A stretch of DNA of 64,000 nt, from assembly GCA_004123355.1 (NCBI GenBank), contig SCHM01000002.1:8715569-8779568 (forward strand), in the 5' to 3' direction. Position numbers and translations under genes: made by a program. This stretch comes from Amphirosellinia nigrospora. Its lineage: Eukaryota; Ascomycota; Sordariomycetes; Xylariales; Xylariaceae. This document shows positions 12,373-26,748 of this stretch, in pieces. The stretch's first letter is position 1. Each line of letters starts with the position of its first letter. The notes beneath the pieces were generated by a model. The model was not told the origin of the DNA, made no database searches, and was given only the letters and a program-made list of their open reading frames with translations.

Positions 12373-15300
12373 CTTTAGTTTTAATAATTATACTAGGCTA
12401 AAAAAAAAATAACGGCGGACTTGTTTAAAAGAAAATTACCGCAAACTTTTATATAAAAAAAACAACCGCGGACTTATTTATTATAGCAAGCTTATTATTA
12501 ATCGAAAAATAACGGACTTTTTTTATTAAATAAAGCTAGCTTTAATAATAATAAATCTAAAAATAATTTAAAGCTAATTATATTAATAATTAAAGCCGAT
12601 TATTAAACTAATTATTACAAAAAATTATAGCAATAATATTCTTATTATATTTATTTTTATACTTTCGCCCTTAATAGCAATTTTAAACGACCTAGTTAAA
12701 AAAACGTACTAAATATTAAAATTATTAATAATAGCAAACTAAGTATTAAAATTACTATATAAATAGTAATATTTTAAATATATTTATTTTTAAAAATTAT
12801 TATATTTTAATATATAAACGTATATTTTATTTAATATAAATTAAATATAAAAATATATAATAATAAAGCTAATTTTAAAAAAAATTAATAATAAATCTAA
12901 CTAAAAAATAAAAAAATATAGTTTATATAAAATAAACTTATATAAATTAAAAAAATTAATATTATTATAAAGAATTTAAAACTTTTAATAAAAATAAATA
13001 TATAAACGTAAAATATATTTTGTTTATTTTATCGTTTTTATTAAATATATTTTTAAAAAAATAACTATATAAAATAAAAAGTTATTTAAATAAATATACT
13101 ATAAAAAATAACCGCAGAATAGTTATTATAAATTTTAATATTTAATAGTATAATTTTTTTTATAGATATATAAAAAAAAAAACTTTATATAATTATTATT
13201 TAAAAAAAGCTATAAAAATTCGCATTAAATATAATAAATAAAATTAAAGCGTTAAAAAAATTATTATTTAAATTATTATTAAAAAAAAACTAAAAATAAC
13301 TTTTAAAATTTAAAATAAACTAATTTTTTAGTACTATTAATTATATTATTTTAGTACTAAAAATTAATATAAATAATTAAATATATTATAAATATTAATA
13401 TCGAATTTAAAAAAGTTAAATATTTTTTATTTTATTTATAATCGAGCTAAACTAAAAATATATTTTAAAAAAGCTATCGAAAAAACGATTATTTAAAAAA
13501 AATAACTTAAATAAACTTTAGCTAAATTAACTAGTTTCGATTAAAAAATATAAATTTTTTTATTTATAATAAATAATAATAATAATATTTATAAAATATA
13601 TAAAATAAAAATAAAATAAAAATACTATTAAAATATATTTATAATAAATAAATAAAAATTAATATTTTAAATATTTTAATTTAATAAAACTACTAAAAAA
13701 AATCTACGTTTTATATATAAATAGTAGCAAAAAGTTTAGTATAAAAAATCTAAAAATATTCTATAATAAAATAAAATAATTTTATTATTTTATTATTATA
13801 AATTAATATTAAAATAATATAATTAAAAAATCGATAAATTTTATTTAAAATAAACTAAAGTTTTATTTTATAAATTAAATTACTAATTATATTTTAAATA
13901 TATAAAATTTTAATAATTATATATATTTTTAATAAATTAATTAATTATAGTAAAAAAAATAACCCGGCTAAAAAATATTTTAACATTTAAATTAAAAAAA
14001 AAAATAATAAATTTAATTTTAGCAATTTATAAATTAATAAAATATATATTATATAATATTTATCGATAAATTTATATATATATTAATTAAAAAGCTAAAA
14101 GTTAAAAAAGCTAATATTATATTTTTAGATTATAAAAGCATATTTAATTATATAATTTAACTTATTAAAAATAACAATATTATATATATTATATATAATT
14201 TTTTATAAAAATATTAAAAATATAAATAACGCTTATAATTTTAAAAATATTATATATTTATTATTTTTTAAAATATAGCGCAAAATTTAAGCAGCGTTTA
14301 TTAAAAATTAAAAATCCTATTTAAATATAAAACTATAATTATAATATTATCGAAAATAATATTATAAATAGTAAAAACAAACTAAAAAAATATAACTAAC
14401 CGCAAAAATAAGCTATAAAACTAACTTTTATTATTAAATATAATAAAAAAAAACTTTAAAAAAATTTAATTAAAAACTTATATTTATTATATAAAACAAA
14501 CAAAAATTATTTTAATATAATTTATATTTTAAATTAATATTAAGCTAAAAAAATAAAAATATATATAAATAATTTTATAAACGATTTAAAATATAAAATT
14601 AAAATAAATAAATTTAAACTTAAAAAATTAATATAATATTTAGTTTATAAAAAACTAAATTAAATAAACTAAATTATTTTTATTTTTAAAAAGCTATTTT
14701 TATATAAATTATTTATAAAAATTATTAAAAAAGTTTATAATAAAAATATTTATTTAATAAACTTATTTTTAAAAATATTTATAAAAAAAAAATAAAAAAA
14801 AATAACTTAAAGCTATATTTAAAAAATACGTAATTTATTTAAATATAATATTTTAAAATTTATAAAAGTATAAAAACTATTTATAACTATTTTATTAATT
14901 TTATATAAATATTTAAAAAAAAATATTTATTAATTAATAAACTAAATAAATATAAAGCTAAAATTTATATTTATAAGTTTATTTAGCGCAAAAATATTAA
15001 TTATAATAAAACTTTTATTTTTATAGTTTAAATAATATTATAAAAAATTCTAATAGTTTTAATAGCTACTTAAAAATAATATATTATTTAAATTAATTTT
15101 ATAATAGTATATTTTAATAAAGTTTTTTATAAAAAAATATTTATAAAATAGTTTAAAATATTAAAAAAATATTTTAAAATTTTTAAATTAAAATAAAAAA
15201 AATATAATTAATTAGTTAAAAAAAATTTTAAACTAATAAAGCTTTTATATAGCTTTAAACAATTAAAATATAAATAATAAATTAAAGCTAAAAAAATTAT

Positions 15301-17058
15301 AAATAAAATTAAATTTAAACTTATAATTTTTAATAACGCTATATATATTAATTATAAAATAAAAAAAATTATAATATTTTATATAAATAATTTTAATTAT
15401 AAAACTTAACTTAAATTATTTAAAAAATATTACTATAAAAATTAATAAAATAGTTTTAATAAACAATTTAAGCTAAACTAATTAGTTTTTAAACGTATAA
15501 ATTATAAAAAATAAAATTAATAATAACGTAAACTTTAATTAAAAATAATATATAACTAAAATATTTAATTTTATTAGTTTAAATTTAATATATAAATATT
15601 TTATATTTATAAATACTAAAAAAATAACTTATATTATAAAATATAAAAAAAGCTCGTTTTTAAAAATAAAATATTTAATTATATTTTTATTTAATAAATT
15701 AAGTTTTTTACTTAAATTATAAAGCTTAATATAAACTTTATTATTTTTATTTAAACAAAATTTATAATAAATCTTTTTAATAAATATATTAAAAATATAA
15801 AATAATTAATTAAATATATAAAAATATTTTAAATATATAAATTAAATATAATAAACTAAAAAAAAGCTATTTATATAGAATTTATAATAATATAAGTTTA
15901 TTTATTATTATTAATATTATTTTAATATTAAACTTATAAAATAATAAATTATTAATAAAATATATTATTTTTAAATAGTACGCTAATATTATAATATTTT
16001 AAATTATAGTTAGTTATAACGAAAAATTTTACTAAAAGTAAATATATTATAATAAATAAAGCAGCAAATAATCTAGCGTAAATAAAAACTTTTTAAATAA
16101 ACTTAAAATATTATTAAATAGTTTATTATTTTTTTATATAATAATAAAATAAATTAGTTTAAATATATACTATATTAAAATAAAAAAAACATATAAAAAT
16201 AACGTATTATTATATTAATTAAAAATATAAACTAATTATATTAAGCTAATATATATAAAGTTAAAAAATAATCTAGCTAATAAGTTAATTAAACTACTAA
16301 AAAAAGCTAAATATTAAAAGTTCTTATTTTTTTAATTTATAAATTAGAAAAATTAGCAAAAAAAAAAAATAAAACTAAGCTTTTTAAAACCTTATATAAC
16401 AATAATTAATAGCTTAAGCCCGTTTATTATTATTAAAAAAAAAGATTATTAATATATTAATTTTTAAAAAATAATTAACTTAATATTTTAATATTTATAA
16501 TATTTTAGAACTTATAAATTTTATATATAACTAATTCGATTTATTTTATTATAATTAATAATTAAATATTAAAAAAAATAATATTTAGCTAAAAATAATT
16601 AATATTATTTATATTTTTTAGATTTAAAAAAATCTTAAAAGTTTAAATTTAAAAAGAAATCTAAGGTTCTAAAAAAATAGCGCTATTTAATTATTTATTT
16701 AATAAGTACCCGGCATAAATATAAAAAAACAATATTATTTATTTTATATACTTTATAAAAAATAAAATATTTTAAAAGTTTTTTTTTTAAACTTTAAATA
16801 AATAAAAATTATATTAAAATTATAATAATAATAAAACGTTATAAATAGCGATTTTAAGCTAAATAAAAAAATAAATCCGTTTTAAAAACAAAATATATAG
16901 CCCGTATATATCGTAAATACTATATTTAGTTTAATTAGTTAACTATATTTTTTTAATTATAAAAAAAAAAAGTTTAATTATAGCACTAAATTAACTTAAA
17001 GTTTTTTATTATTTTTTTTTTAAAGCTTATAATACTATAATATTTGCAGCTAAAAAAG

Positions 17059-17088
17059 TATTAATATATAAAATTTAATACTTAATTA
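17059..17088 (+). repeat. 3' LTR of copy A, left piece
   Basis: The first 30 bp of the LTR, starting TATTAATATAT, cut off by the Ty3/Gypsy insertion at 17089. The last 5 bp, AATTA, are the target duplication. Confidence 0.7.
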
Positions 17089-17256
17089 TGTCACAGGTTA
17101 GCCAGGCTGGTAAGCCTGTAACCTGGGTTATGGCTTTGGCCCTGAGCCGGAACTACTATATAGTAGCCCTTTTATATACGCTAGCGCGCATAGATTTTTT
17201 TTTTTTATTGTAGTTAATAAATAGTATTTCTAGCTTTAAGGCTATAACTTTTTATA
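17089..17256 (+). repeat. 5' LTR of the Ty3/Gypsy element
   Basis: Begins TGTCACAGGTTAGCC and is about 168 bp long. It differs from the 3' LTR mainly by C/T and G/A changes and by the length of an internal T run. Confidence 0.8.
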
Positions 17257-20200
17257 TATTAACTACGATTATTTTATTCCCGAACGGCAAATATATAGCT
17301 TGTTAGCTACGTAATAATAAGGATTAATAAATACGTAAATAGTAGAAAGGTTTCCTGCGAGATTTTTTATAACAACTTAAAGCTTAAATAATATAACTTA
17401 AACTTTATTAAATAGTTTTTAAAAAATTATAAGAATAAATAGCTACTATTAATTAAGCAGTATTAATATTTTCCGAATAAATTTAAACTATTTTTTAATA
17501 ACTAATAGATTTAAACGTTAGGCTATACGTAATAATTATAGAAAATAAGCAAATATATCGTAGTGCTACTTTTATTCTTATGCCTTAATATTTAACGTTA
17601 ATATTGTTATTTTCTGTAGTAGGGCAGTTTATAAGCAAAGAACTTTGTAAAACGGCTAACTTTTTTAACGAATTAAAACGTAAACTTTTATTTTAGCTGG
17701 ATAAATTTGTAAGTATCCGTACGAAATTTCTTACGTAAAAAGTAGCTATAAAATAAAAACTCGATTAAAATATTAAATTTATAAAAAAAAACCGCGATAA
17801 GTTTTATTAAATTAATAAATAGCTCGAAAATATTACTAAAGCTATAACTATACTATTTTTTATTACTAGCAGGCGTTTTCGAACTTATAACTTTATAGAA
17901 TTTATATAGTTTTTTATAACTATTATTTTAATGTTAACTGCTTGCAAAAAATTGCTTTAAAGTTGTTTTTATTTACATAAAGTAAAAAAATATTTTAAAT
18001 TTTTTTTAGAATAAAAAATACTTATAAATATAAGCAATATACTATAAACTAACAAAGGCTAAGCTAGTTATACTAAAAAGCACTAAGCGAAACAGCTCGT
18101 TTTTGTTTTAATCTTTCGAAATAATTTCCTTAAAAATTATAATAAATAAGTTAATAAAGTTATAGCTATAGCTAGCCGCTTTAAAGGCCGAAGCTATTAT
18201 ATTAAAATTAATATAAAAATAGTAAGAGGAAAATAATAACTACTATTTATTTATTAGCCTTTATTTTTATTTAAACGCTAAAAGCAATATAGTTATAATA
18301 AAAATCGGAGCTATTAGCGCTATTTTAGTTCGTTATAAACCTTAAGCTTGCTAAATATTAAATATTAAGCTAAACAAATAAAAGGCTAATAAATAATGCT
18401 TTAAATATAAAAAAACAGGCTATTTTATTAGTAAATATTTTTTTGCGCTAATATAACATAATAATAAATAAAAGCTATAAACGTAATAGCAAATACCGAA
18501 GACCTATTAGTAAACTTTAAAGAATTAGAAAATAAGTAGCTTTTGCTTTTAATCGTAAATAAAAGTACGTAAAAGATTTAATTTTTATAAGCTCGGAAAC
18601 TAAACTAAAGCAATATATAAATAGTATTTTTTATTATAAACTTTATTTACAATAAAACATTAATTATTAAAACATTAATAAATTAAAATTATAAGTGTAT
18701 AGCTGTTATAAATAGCTTATTAGCCCGGCGTTTATATTTATTACGTATTAATATTATACTAAAAAAACTGCAAAAAATAATAACAAAATAAAAAGTTATT
18801 AATAAAATAACTTATATAAAGACTAATATAAACGGTTTTTAATAATAAATATTAACGTACGTAATAAACTACTTATAATATAATTTAATCCTAAAAAAAC
18901 TATAAATAAAAAAATTAAAAATAATATATATAGCTTATAAGCATATAATTAGTATAAAAAAAACTAACTATTTTAAAGTATAAGAGTTAGGTTATATACT
19001 AAAGACCTAACAGCTATAGCAAATATAAAAAGCTAAATAGCTTAACGTAATAGTTTTCGGAGCAAAAATTAAAAAATTAAAACGCTTTAGAACAATAAAC
19101 GCGTTAATATTCGCAATTATATTAATAGATATTATAAAAACGCTCGCGCTAAAAAATATAACGAAAATAAAATATAATTACTAAAAAAGCTTAAACTTTA
19201 AGCAAAACTATTCGATAAAAAAAAAAAAATAAGCTATTTTTATATTATAAAAAAGCAAATTATAAAATCTTTATTGCGCGAAATAACAAAAAGCAAAAAC
19301 CTTTAATTTTATAAAGGCTTTTATATAATATGTCGAAAAATAAGCTATTAATATTACAAAAAATATTTATAAAGCTATTCAATAAAAGCTATATTTATGC
19401 TAATAATTTATTAATAAAAGCCTTAATACTATTTATAAAGAAACTAAAAAAGGGTTACGTTTTTATATTAATTACTAAACGTTTAACGCTATAATATAAG
19501 CGGATAAATATTTTTTTCTTTTAATTTTAAAAACGTTAGCAAATTTATCAAAATATATTAATTTATTAAACTAAACATAAAAGCTGCTTTTTATAAGCTT
19601 TATATTAAAAAGAAAATAAATAAAAAATAACGTTTTATATTTAGTTCGGACTTTTTAAATAGCTAGTTATTTTTTTTAAGCTATTAAAAGCTTTAGCTAT
19701 GTTTTAACGCTATATAAACTTAGTTTTGCGCTAATATTTAGATATATTTATATTTACGTATATAAATAACGTTTTAATATAGTTTAACAGATTAAAAAAA
19801 ATTATATAAAAAAATAAAATAAATATTAAGCGTTTTAAAAGCTATAAAATTATATTTTAATATTAATAAATATAAATTTAAAGTAATAAAAACTAAATAT
19901 TTCGGGTTTATTATTAAAGCGGGCGTTAAAGTATATATAAACTTTGAGAAAGTGAAGGCTATCTAAGAATAGGAAGCTTTTAAATCGTTTAAAAGTATAA
20001 AAAGCTTTTTAAGATTTATAAACTTTTATTAATAGTTTATTTTTAAATATTCGGATATTGTTATATTATTTATTTTGTTTATAAAAAAAGGGGTCTTTTT
20101 TTGTTGGGGGAAGTAAAAAAAGTAGCTTTCGAGAAGCTTAAAAGCTTTTTTATATTAGAGCTAGTTTTTACTTAATTTAACCTAAGCAAGCTTATAGTTA

Positions 20201-23200
20201 TAAAAGCTGATTGCTTAGGGGCAGCTTACGGAGATTATTTATTTTAATATGATAAGTAAGGATTTTTCTGCTTAGTAGTTTATTTTTTTTAAAAGTTTTT
20301 TATTTACGAAATTAATTATGAAATATATGATAAAGAACTATTAGCGATAGTGAGTTGTTTAGAAGTATAAAGTACCGAACTTTAAAGCTTAAAAGAAGCG
20401 TTTTTAATTTTATTGGATTAAAAACCTAAAGTATTTTATAATAACTAAAAACTTTCCGAACGGTAAATTCGATAGGCTAAATTTTTTATAAATTTTAGGT
20501 TTATGTTATTTTATAAAGCTGGAGCAGATAATAAGTAATTAAACGCTTTTTTAAATAAAAATAAGATTTATTTTCCGGGATTAACGAACGATTTTTCGGC
20601 CGAAAATTCTAACTTTTAAAAAAGAATAGATAGAGAAAAAGCCGAAAACTAGTATTTATATAGCGGCTATAAAGCTAATAAACAAAGGAATTTTTATAGA
20701 ATAAAGCGTTTTTATAAATAAAAACTTATAATAAAAATAAAATATAGCTATAAAACGGTGTTTAAACTATTAATTAGCTGTAAAAGCTGTGAAAGATAAT
20801 AAAAAGAGGTTCTTTGTAAACTTTAAAATCGAAGGGAAACTTTTTAACGTATTAATATTTAAATATAAAATTGGAGCTAATAATTTATTTAAATATTAAG
20901 GCCGGATATAGATATTAAAATAGGAGTTATTTTAGACCGGCTTGATTTAGAACTACTATAATTTTATGCTAGTTAGTTATTTAAAATGTAATAGCACCTT
21001 AGTTATTTTATTAAAAACTATTTTTAGCCGGGGATGTATTAGATAATGCGCCGCTTTATTAATAATTGCGATGTATATAGTAGGAAAAATGTCTAGAAAT
21101 ATAAAAAATAAGGATTTTTTAAACTTTTATTAATATTAAAGTAGTTCTAAAGCGAACTATTAATAGACTTTATAACGGACTTATTAATAAAGAATAAAAG
21201 CGACTTATTTTTTATAATGGTTATTACGGATAAACTAAGTAAAGTAGTTATAATAAAAGCAATAAACTTAATAAGCGTAGAAATATATACCGAGCAGTTT
21301 ATTAATTATTTTTAGCGTTTTTACGGATTTTTTAAAAATATTATAAATAATCGAAGGTTAAATTAAGTAAAGGGTTTTTAACAACGATTATATAAGTTAA
21401 TCGGTATCGAGTAAAAATTAAGCATAGTTTATTACCCGGAAACTAATAGAGCAATAAAACAAGCAAACTAAAAAATATTAGCTTATTTCTATACTTTCGT
21501 AGCTTATATATAGTTCGATTAGGAGGACTTATTTTTAGGAGCAATATTTGCGATTAATAATAAAAATTTATTAATTATAAGGCTAAGCTTTTTTTTATAT
21601 AATATAAGTAATATTAAACTTATAAAACAGGTAGAATATTTATTTATACCTGCTTACGAGCTAAAAACTTTAATAAAAACTTTTATTTAAAAGTTATAAA
21701 ATATTTAATAGTTCGTTTAAGCAGTAATAGTAGCAGCGTAATAAAGAATAAAAAAAGCAGCTAATATTAAACGATTTTCCGCCAAACGTTACGAAATAAA
21801 TAATTAAATATAGCTAAATTTAAAAAACATTACTATAAACTAGCTTTTTAAAAGTTAGCCTAGTTATATTTTAAATATAAGGTTATTAAAGTTATTAGTT
21901 TATATGTAATAAAGCTTAATATTCTTAAAAAAATATATCCCTGCTTTTACGTCGATTTATTATAACAAGCCGCTATTAACCCTTTACTTTTATAATTAAA
22001 CTTAAACGCTTAACCTTTTAGTAATATTTAAATAAAACAAATATTAAATAAAAAACATATTTTAAATAAAAAATAAGCGTAGAAAAAACAAAAAGGGCCT
22101 AGTTTACCGATAAATTTTAGTAAAATAAAAAAGTTATTAATAGCTTATATAAGAGCCGATCTATAACTTCGAAGAAATAGAGGCGTTAAAGCTGTTCGAA
22201 CGTTACTATAGGGCTGTAAATAAGTATACCGGGCTAATAATAAAAAAAAAAAAAGCTTACGTTGCTAAATAGTAAAACAAAAGCATTTTTAAAGCATACT
22301 TTTAAAAAATATTTAAAAAATAACTAAAAGATAACCGAATAATAACTTATTAGCTAGGTATTATATAGCAGATTATACGGAATATATTATTTATTTTTTT
22401 TTTATTTATTTTTATTTATTTTTTTTTTACTTTAATTAATAATAGATTAGTTTATTTTATTTAGGAGCAAAAAAAAAGCGGGTAGTTTGCAGGGAAAAAA
22501 CAGCCGTATTAGCTAAAGTTTAAACTATAAAAAGCTTAAACTATTCTATTAAAAAGCAAGCAAAAAGCTATTAATAAGCTTATATAAAGTAAAAATAAAG
22601 CTATTAACTAATTTTATATTAATATTTTTATTTATAGTATTATTATTATTAGTAAGAACGCTATAGCTAGCGTTATAACTATGTAGCTTAAGAATATTTT
22701 TTATATTGCTTTTTTGCTAAGCAGAAGTTTTAACCGGAAAAGTAAGCTTAAGAGCAGCTTATTTAAGGAAGATTTAACGCTTTTAAACAAAAATAGATAT
22801 ATTTTATAGCATATACCCGATAAAATAAAGATTATTAATAGCTTGTAAATATTTGTTTATTTTTTGGCTTATAGTAAGCTGTTTATTTACGGATATTAAG
22901 CTATTATTTTTATAAGAAGTAATAAGTATAGAACTAGGAGTTTTTTTTTAGCGTTTAAGCTGTTTATTAGTAGGAGAGAAGTAGTTTTAAAACTATAAAA
23001 ACTTATAATTTATATAGCGGACGCGCTAGCAACTTTTAGGTTATAATAGTATTTAAGCAAAAAATTAATAAATATTAAGCTAATATAACGTATTATATTT
23101 ATTTATATTTTTGCTATTATAACTATATATAGTGTTATATAATTTATTAAAGGCTTTAATTATATTAGTAGTATAGAGCAGTTATAAAGCTATTTATTAA

Positions 23201-23978
23201 TAGCGAAAAAATAGGAGTAAGTATAAAATACTTATAGAAATATATATATATTCTAATTTTTTACCTAGGCCGGCGTAAGCGCTATAGCGTTTATTAGTAT
23301 TTAGTAGCGTATTAGTAAAAAAAGAATAGCTTTAAAAAGATAAAGTTTAAAAGCGGTTAAAAAATATTAAACGAGCTATTATTTATTTTTAACGTTAGTA
23401 TAAAAAGCCCGAAAGTTTTTAGCTAAATAAAAAATATACTATATATTATTATAAATAAGTATTAAACAGATAAAAAGCGGCTAAATAGTTACTTTATAGT
23501 ATAAAAAATCTTAAGCTTTATTAAGTAGGTAAATAAGCGGTTTATAAGCTAAAAAAGAGCTATTTAAGCTTATAGCGATTAGTTTTTTTTTAAAATAAGG
23601 GTAAAAGTAGGGCAAAAGCAGGGCAGGAGCGGCTAACGAGCGGCTAATTAATAGTTATACTGGTTTAAAGTGTATATTTGCTTAAAGTATATTAAAAACA
23701 AGCAGTTTTTTATTGCTTTAATATAAGTAAAAAGCAGTTTATATTTTAGTTATAAGCTAGGCGCTTAAAAATAGTAGGACTTATAAAAATAGTAGGTTAA
23801 AAAAAAAAGAAAAAAAAAAGCTAGGGGGGAGGACTTTTTTTTTTATATAGTTAAGCAAAAGCGGTATAGGGCGGCAGTATTAATAAGTAAGCGGTATAAG
23901 GTAGCAATATATTGTTAAGTAGGGCCCGATAGTAGAAAATTATTTTTTATGCCCTACTAGCTATATTTACGCTTATAA

Positions 23979-23997
23979 GCGGGTAGGGAGGGGGTAA
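23979..23997 (+). other. Polypurine tract of the Ty3/Gypsy element
   Basis: A G-rich purine stretch (GGGTAGGGAGGGGG type) lies immediately before the 3' LTR, where plus-strand DNA synthesis is primed in LTR elements. It is notably well kept in a RIP-mutated context. Confidence 0.7.
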
Positions 23998-24177
23998 TGT
24001 TATAGGTTAATTAGGCTGGTAAGCTTGTAACTTGGGTTATGGCTCCGGCCCCGAGCCGGAGCTACTATATAGCAGCCCTTCCGTATATGCTAGCGCGTAT
24101 AGATTTCTTTTTTTTTATCGCAGTTAATAAACAGTATTTCCTAGCCTTAAAGCTATAACTTTTTATAAATTAGCTTA
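23998..24177 (+). repeat. 3' LTR of the Ty3/Gypsy element
   Basis: Begins TGTTATAGG and ends ATA, 180 bp. It is followed by the right copy of the AATTA duplication and then by the rest of the Copia-like LTR. Confidence 0.8.
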
Positions 24178-24182
24178 ATAAT

Positions 24183-24458
24183 ATTATATAATTATTAATG
24201 TTTAAATAGCTATATAGCATAATAGTATATAGCTTTATATATATGCTAAATATTACATAGCACGCGTAAAAAAGCCCTTTTTACGTAAAATAAAAAAAAT
24301 ATTAGGCTATTATAACTACTTAAGCAAATTTTCTAGTATTTAATAAAAAATAGCTTATTTAATTTATAATAAAAAAACTAAAAGTATATAATAGCACGAA
24401 TATATTAATTAAGCTAACTAACCTAGTATTGCTTTTTAATATTAACACTATTTCTATA
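24183..24458 (+). repeat. 3' LTR of copy A, right piece
   Basis: Resumes the Copia-like LTR with GCTTAATAATATT, includes the GCACGCGTAAAAAAGCC block, and ends CTATA. Joining point and content match the LTRs at 10209, 24512 and 31381. Confidence 0.7.
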
Positions 24459-24511
24459 ATTTTTTAAAAAAAAATTAATATATATATAAATAATAAATTA
24501 ATTTTATAAAT
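24459..24511. other. 53-bp remnant of the second element between two Copia-like copies
   Basis: A/T-only spacer between the end of copy A and the start of copy B. Its last five bases, TAAAT (24507-24511), are the left target duplication of copy B. Confidence 0.6.
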
Positions 24512-24834
24512 TATTAGCATATATATTTAATACTTAATTAGCCCAGTAATAGATTATATAATCACTAGTGCTTAGGTAGCTATATAGCATAATAGCACGT
24601 AGCTTTATATATGCGCTAAATATTGCATAGCACGCGTAAAAAAAGCCCTTTTTACGCAAAATAAAAAAATATTAAGCTATTATAACTATTTAATAAATTT
24701 TTAATATTTAATAAAAAATAGCTTATTTAATTTATAACTAAAAAACTAAAAATATATAATAGTATATATATTAATTAAGCTAATTAATTTAATATTATTT
24801 TTTAATATTAATATTATTTTTATATAATAACTAG
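24512..24834 (+). repeat. 5' LTR of Copia-like copy B
   Basis: Starts TATTAGCATATATATT (TG changed to TA) and is about 323 bp. It carries the GCACGCGTAAAAAAAGCCC block also seen at 10320, 24260 and, further mutated, 31495. Confidence 0.7.
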
Positions 24835-26633
24835 TTTTTTATAATTAATCGACTTTTAAAACGTTTAATTAGTATTTAGCTATTTTTAATTATTAATTTA
24901 ATTACTTAATTAATAAATACTAATTAAAAAAAGTTAAAAAAATTATTATAAATTTAAAAATTAAAATAATAAAATATTAATATTTATTTAATAAAATAAC
25001 TAATTAATAAATTAACGTTTAATAATAACTAAAAATAATAATATATAACTTTAAAATATATAAAAATAAGCTATACTAAAAAAAAAAAAATATAATAAAA
25101 TTATTAAAAACTTTAAAAAAAAAATTAAAAAACAATTTATTAATTATAAATATAAATAAAGCTTATAAAAATAAATTTAATAAAATTATTAATAATTTAA
25201 AAAAATTAAATAAATTAAATAAAAAATTAGGTTTAATTAATTTAATTAATTAAATTAATCTAATTAATAAAAATATATTCGAAATATTTAATAATAAATA
25301 ATATTATTAAAAAATAATTAAAAAATATTAAACTTTTCGGATAAAACGGTAAAAAAAATAAATAATTTTTTAAAAAGTTTAAATCGATTAATTTTAAAAA
25401 AAAAAAACCGAAGTATAATTTTACTAAAAAAAAGTTTAAAAGCAAAAAAAAAAAAAAATTATTTTATTTTAAATTTAAACTTAAATTCGTTAAATTTATT
25501 ATTATTATTATTAAATTTAAAAAAATTTAATAATATTTATATTAAATATAAATATTATTTATTATAAAAAAACTTAAAAAAGTTTTTATTTATAATAAAA
25601 TTAAGCTAAAATAATATAAATTTAAACTAAAGTTTAATAAAAAAATTATTTAAAAAAAGCTTAAAACTAATTAATATATTAATATAATTTATATTTTATT
25701 ATAAAAACTATTAAATATAATTTTAAAATTTTATTAGTTTATATAAAAAACTAATATTATAAATAATTATTAATATATTAAAACTAGCTTTTTTAAACTT
25801 AGTTAAAAATATTAAAAAAAATTATATATATTAAAAATTTTTAATAAAACTTATTATAATAAATTAAATATATTAAAAAATATATAAAAAATATTATATT
25901 ATAAATATAATAAAAAAAATTTATATTTTTTATATTTAAATTTTTAAAAATATAAAATAATATAAAAAACTAAAAAAAAAAATAAACATAAACTAATAAA
26001 TTATAATATTTATAATTATAATAAAAAATAAAATAATAGCTTAATATAATATTATTATTAAAATTATAAAATATAAAAAATATTATATTTAAAATTTAAT
26101 TAATAAATTTAATAATAATTTTAAAAACTATATAAAAAAAAGCTTAAATTAAAAAACTATAAAAAAAAAAAATCTAATAATAATATTATTAATAAAAATA
26201 AAAATTATAGCAAAAATAATAATAAAATAAAAATTATAAATTAAACTTTAAATTTAATTTTAAAAAAAAAATTATAATAAAAAAAAAGGCCTAAATATTT
26301 TAAATATAACTAATAAATTATATTATTAAAAATTGCTTTAATAAAAATAATAATAATTAAAATTAAAACTTTAAATAATTAAAAACTTATAATATTTATA
26401 ATAAGCTTATTAAAAATTAAAAGCTATTTATAAGCTTTAAAAATAATTTTAATTATTTTTATTTATATAAATATAAACATTTTATAAAGTTTAATAAATT
26501 TTTATAACTATAAAATATTAATTTTTTTTTTATTATATTTAATTTATTTTTTTTTATTTTAAATAATTATAATATTATTAATTATAAATAAAACTATATT
26601 ATACGGGTAACTTTAAGCTAGAAAATTATTATA

Positions 26634-26748
26634 TTTAAAAAACTTTAATTTAAAAAACTTTAATTTAAAAAACTTTAACCTAAAGAACTTTAATTTAAAA
26701 AACTTTAACTTAAAAAACTTTAATTTAAAAATCTTAACTTAAAAAATA
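26634..26748. repeat. 15-bp minisatellite in Copia-like copy B
   Basis: About seven tandem units of the same AAAAAACTTTAAYTT type as at 12287-12372, two more than in copy A. Confidence 0.7.

Larger units (their letters stand above)
17089..24177 (+). mobile_element. Ty3/Gypsy LTR retrotransposon fossil, youngest layer
   Basis: LTRs at 17089-17256 and 23998-24177, a purine-rich tract just before the 3' LTR, and a 5-bp target duplication AATTA (17084-17088 and 24178-24182) define it exactly, 7.1 kb. Family clues on the plus strand, in Ty3/Gypsy order, are an RT/RNase H junction region near 19.9-20.1 kb, an integrase zinc-binding region near 21.0-21.1 kb, and an integrase core start near 21.15 kb. 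It is less AT-rich than the surrounding layers, so it is younger or was exposed to fewer RIP cycles. It is broken, with many breaks. Confidence 0.85.
10209..24458 (+). mobile_element. Copia-like LTR fossil, copy A, split by a Gypsy element
   Basis: The 5' LTR is 10209-10512. The internal part runs to about 17058. The 3' LTR is in two pieces, 17059-17088 and 24183-24458, because a Ty3/Gypsy element landed in it. Without that insertion it is about 7.2 kb. The order of the recognisable late pol features (an RNase H-like and C-terminal region just before the 3' LTR, about 15.9-16.3 kb) suggests Ty1/Copia. It is homologous from end to end with copy B. Broken throughout by RIP, with very many breaks. 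Confidence 0.65.

Noticed and set aside
10204-24463. Target duplication for Copia-like copy A
   Set aside because: The flanks AAATT and ATTTT do not match well; in A/T-only sequence any similarity is weak, so none is claimed.
25260-25445. 61-codon minus-strand frame inside Copia-like copy B
   Set aside because: Chance frame in AT-rich sequence; the element reads on the other strand.
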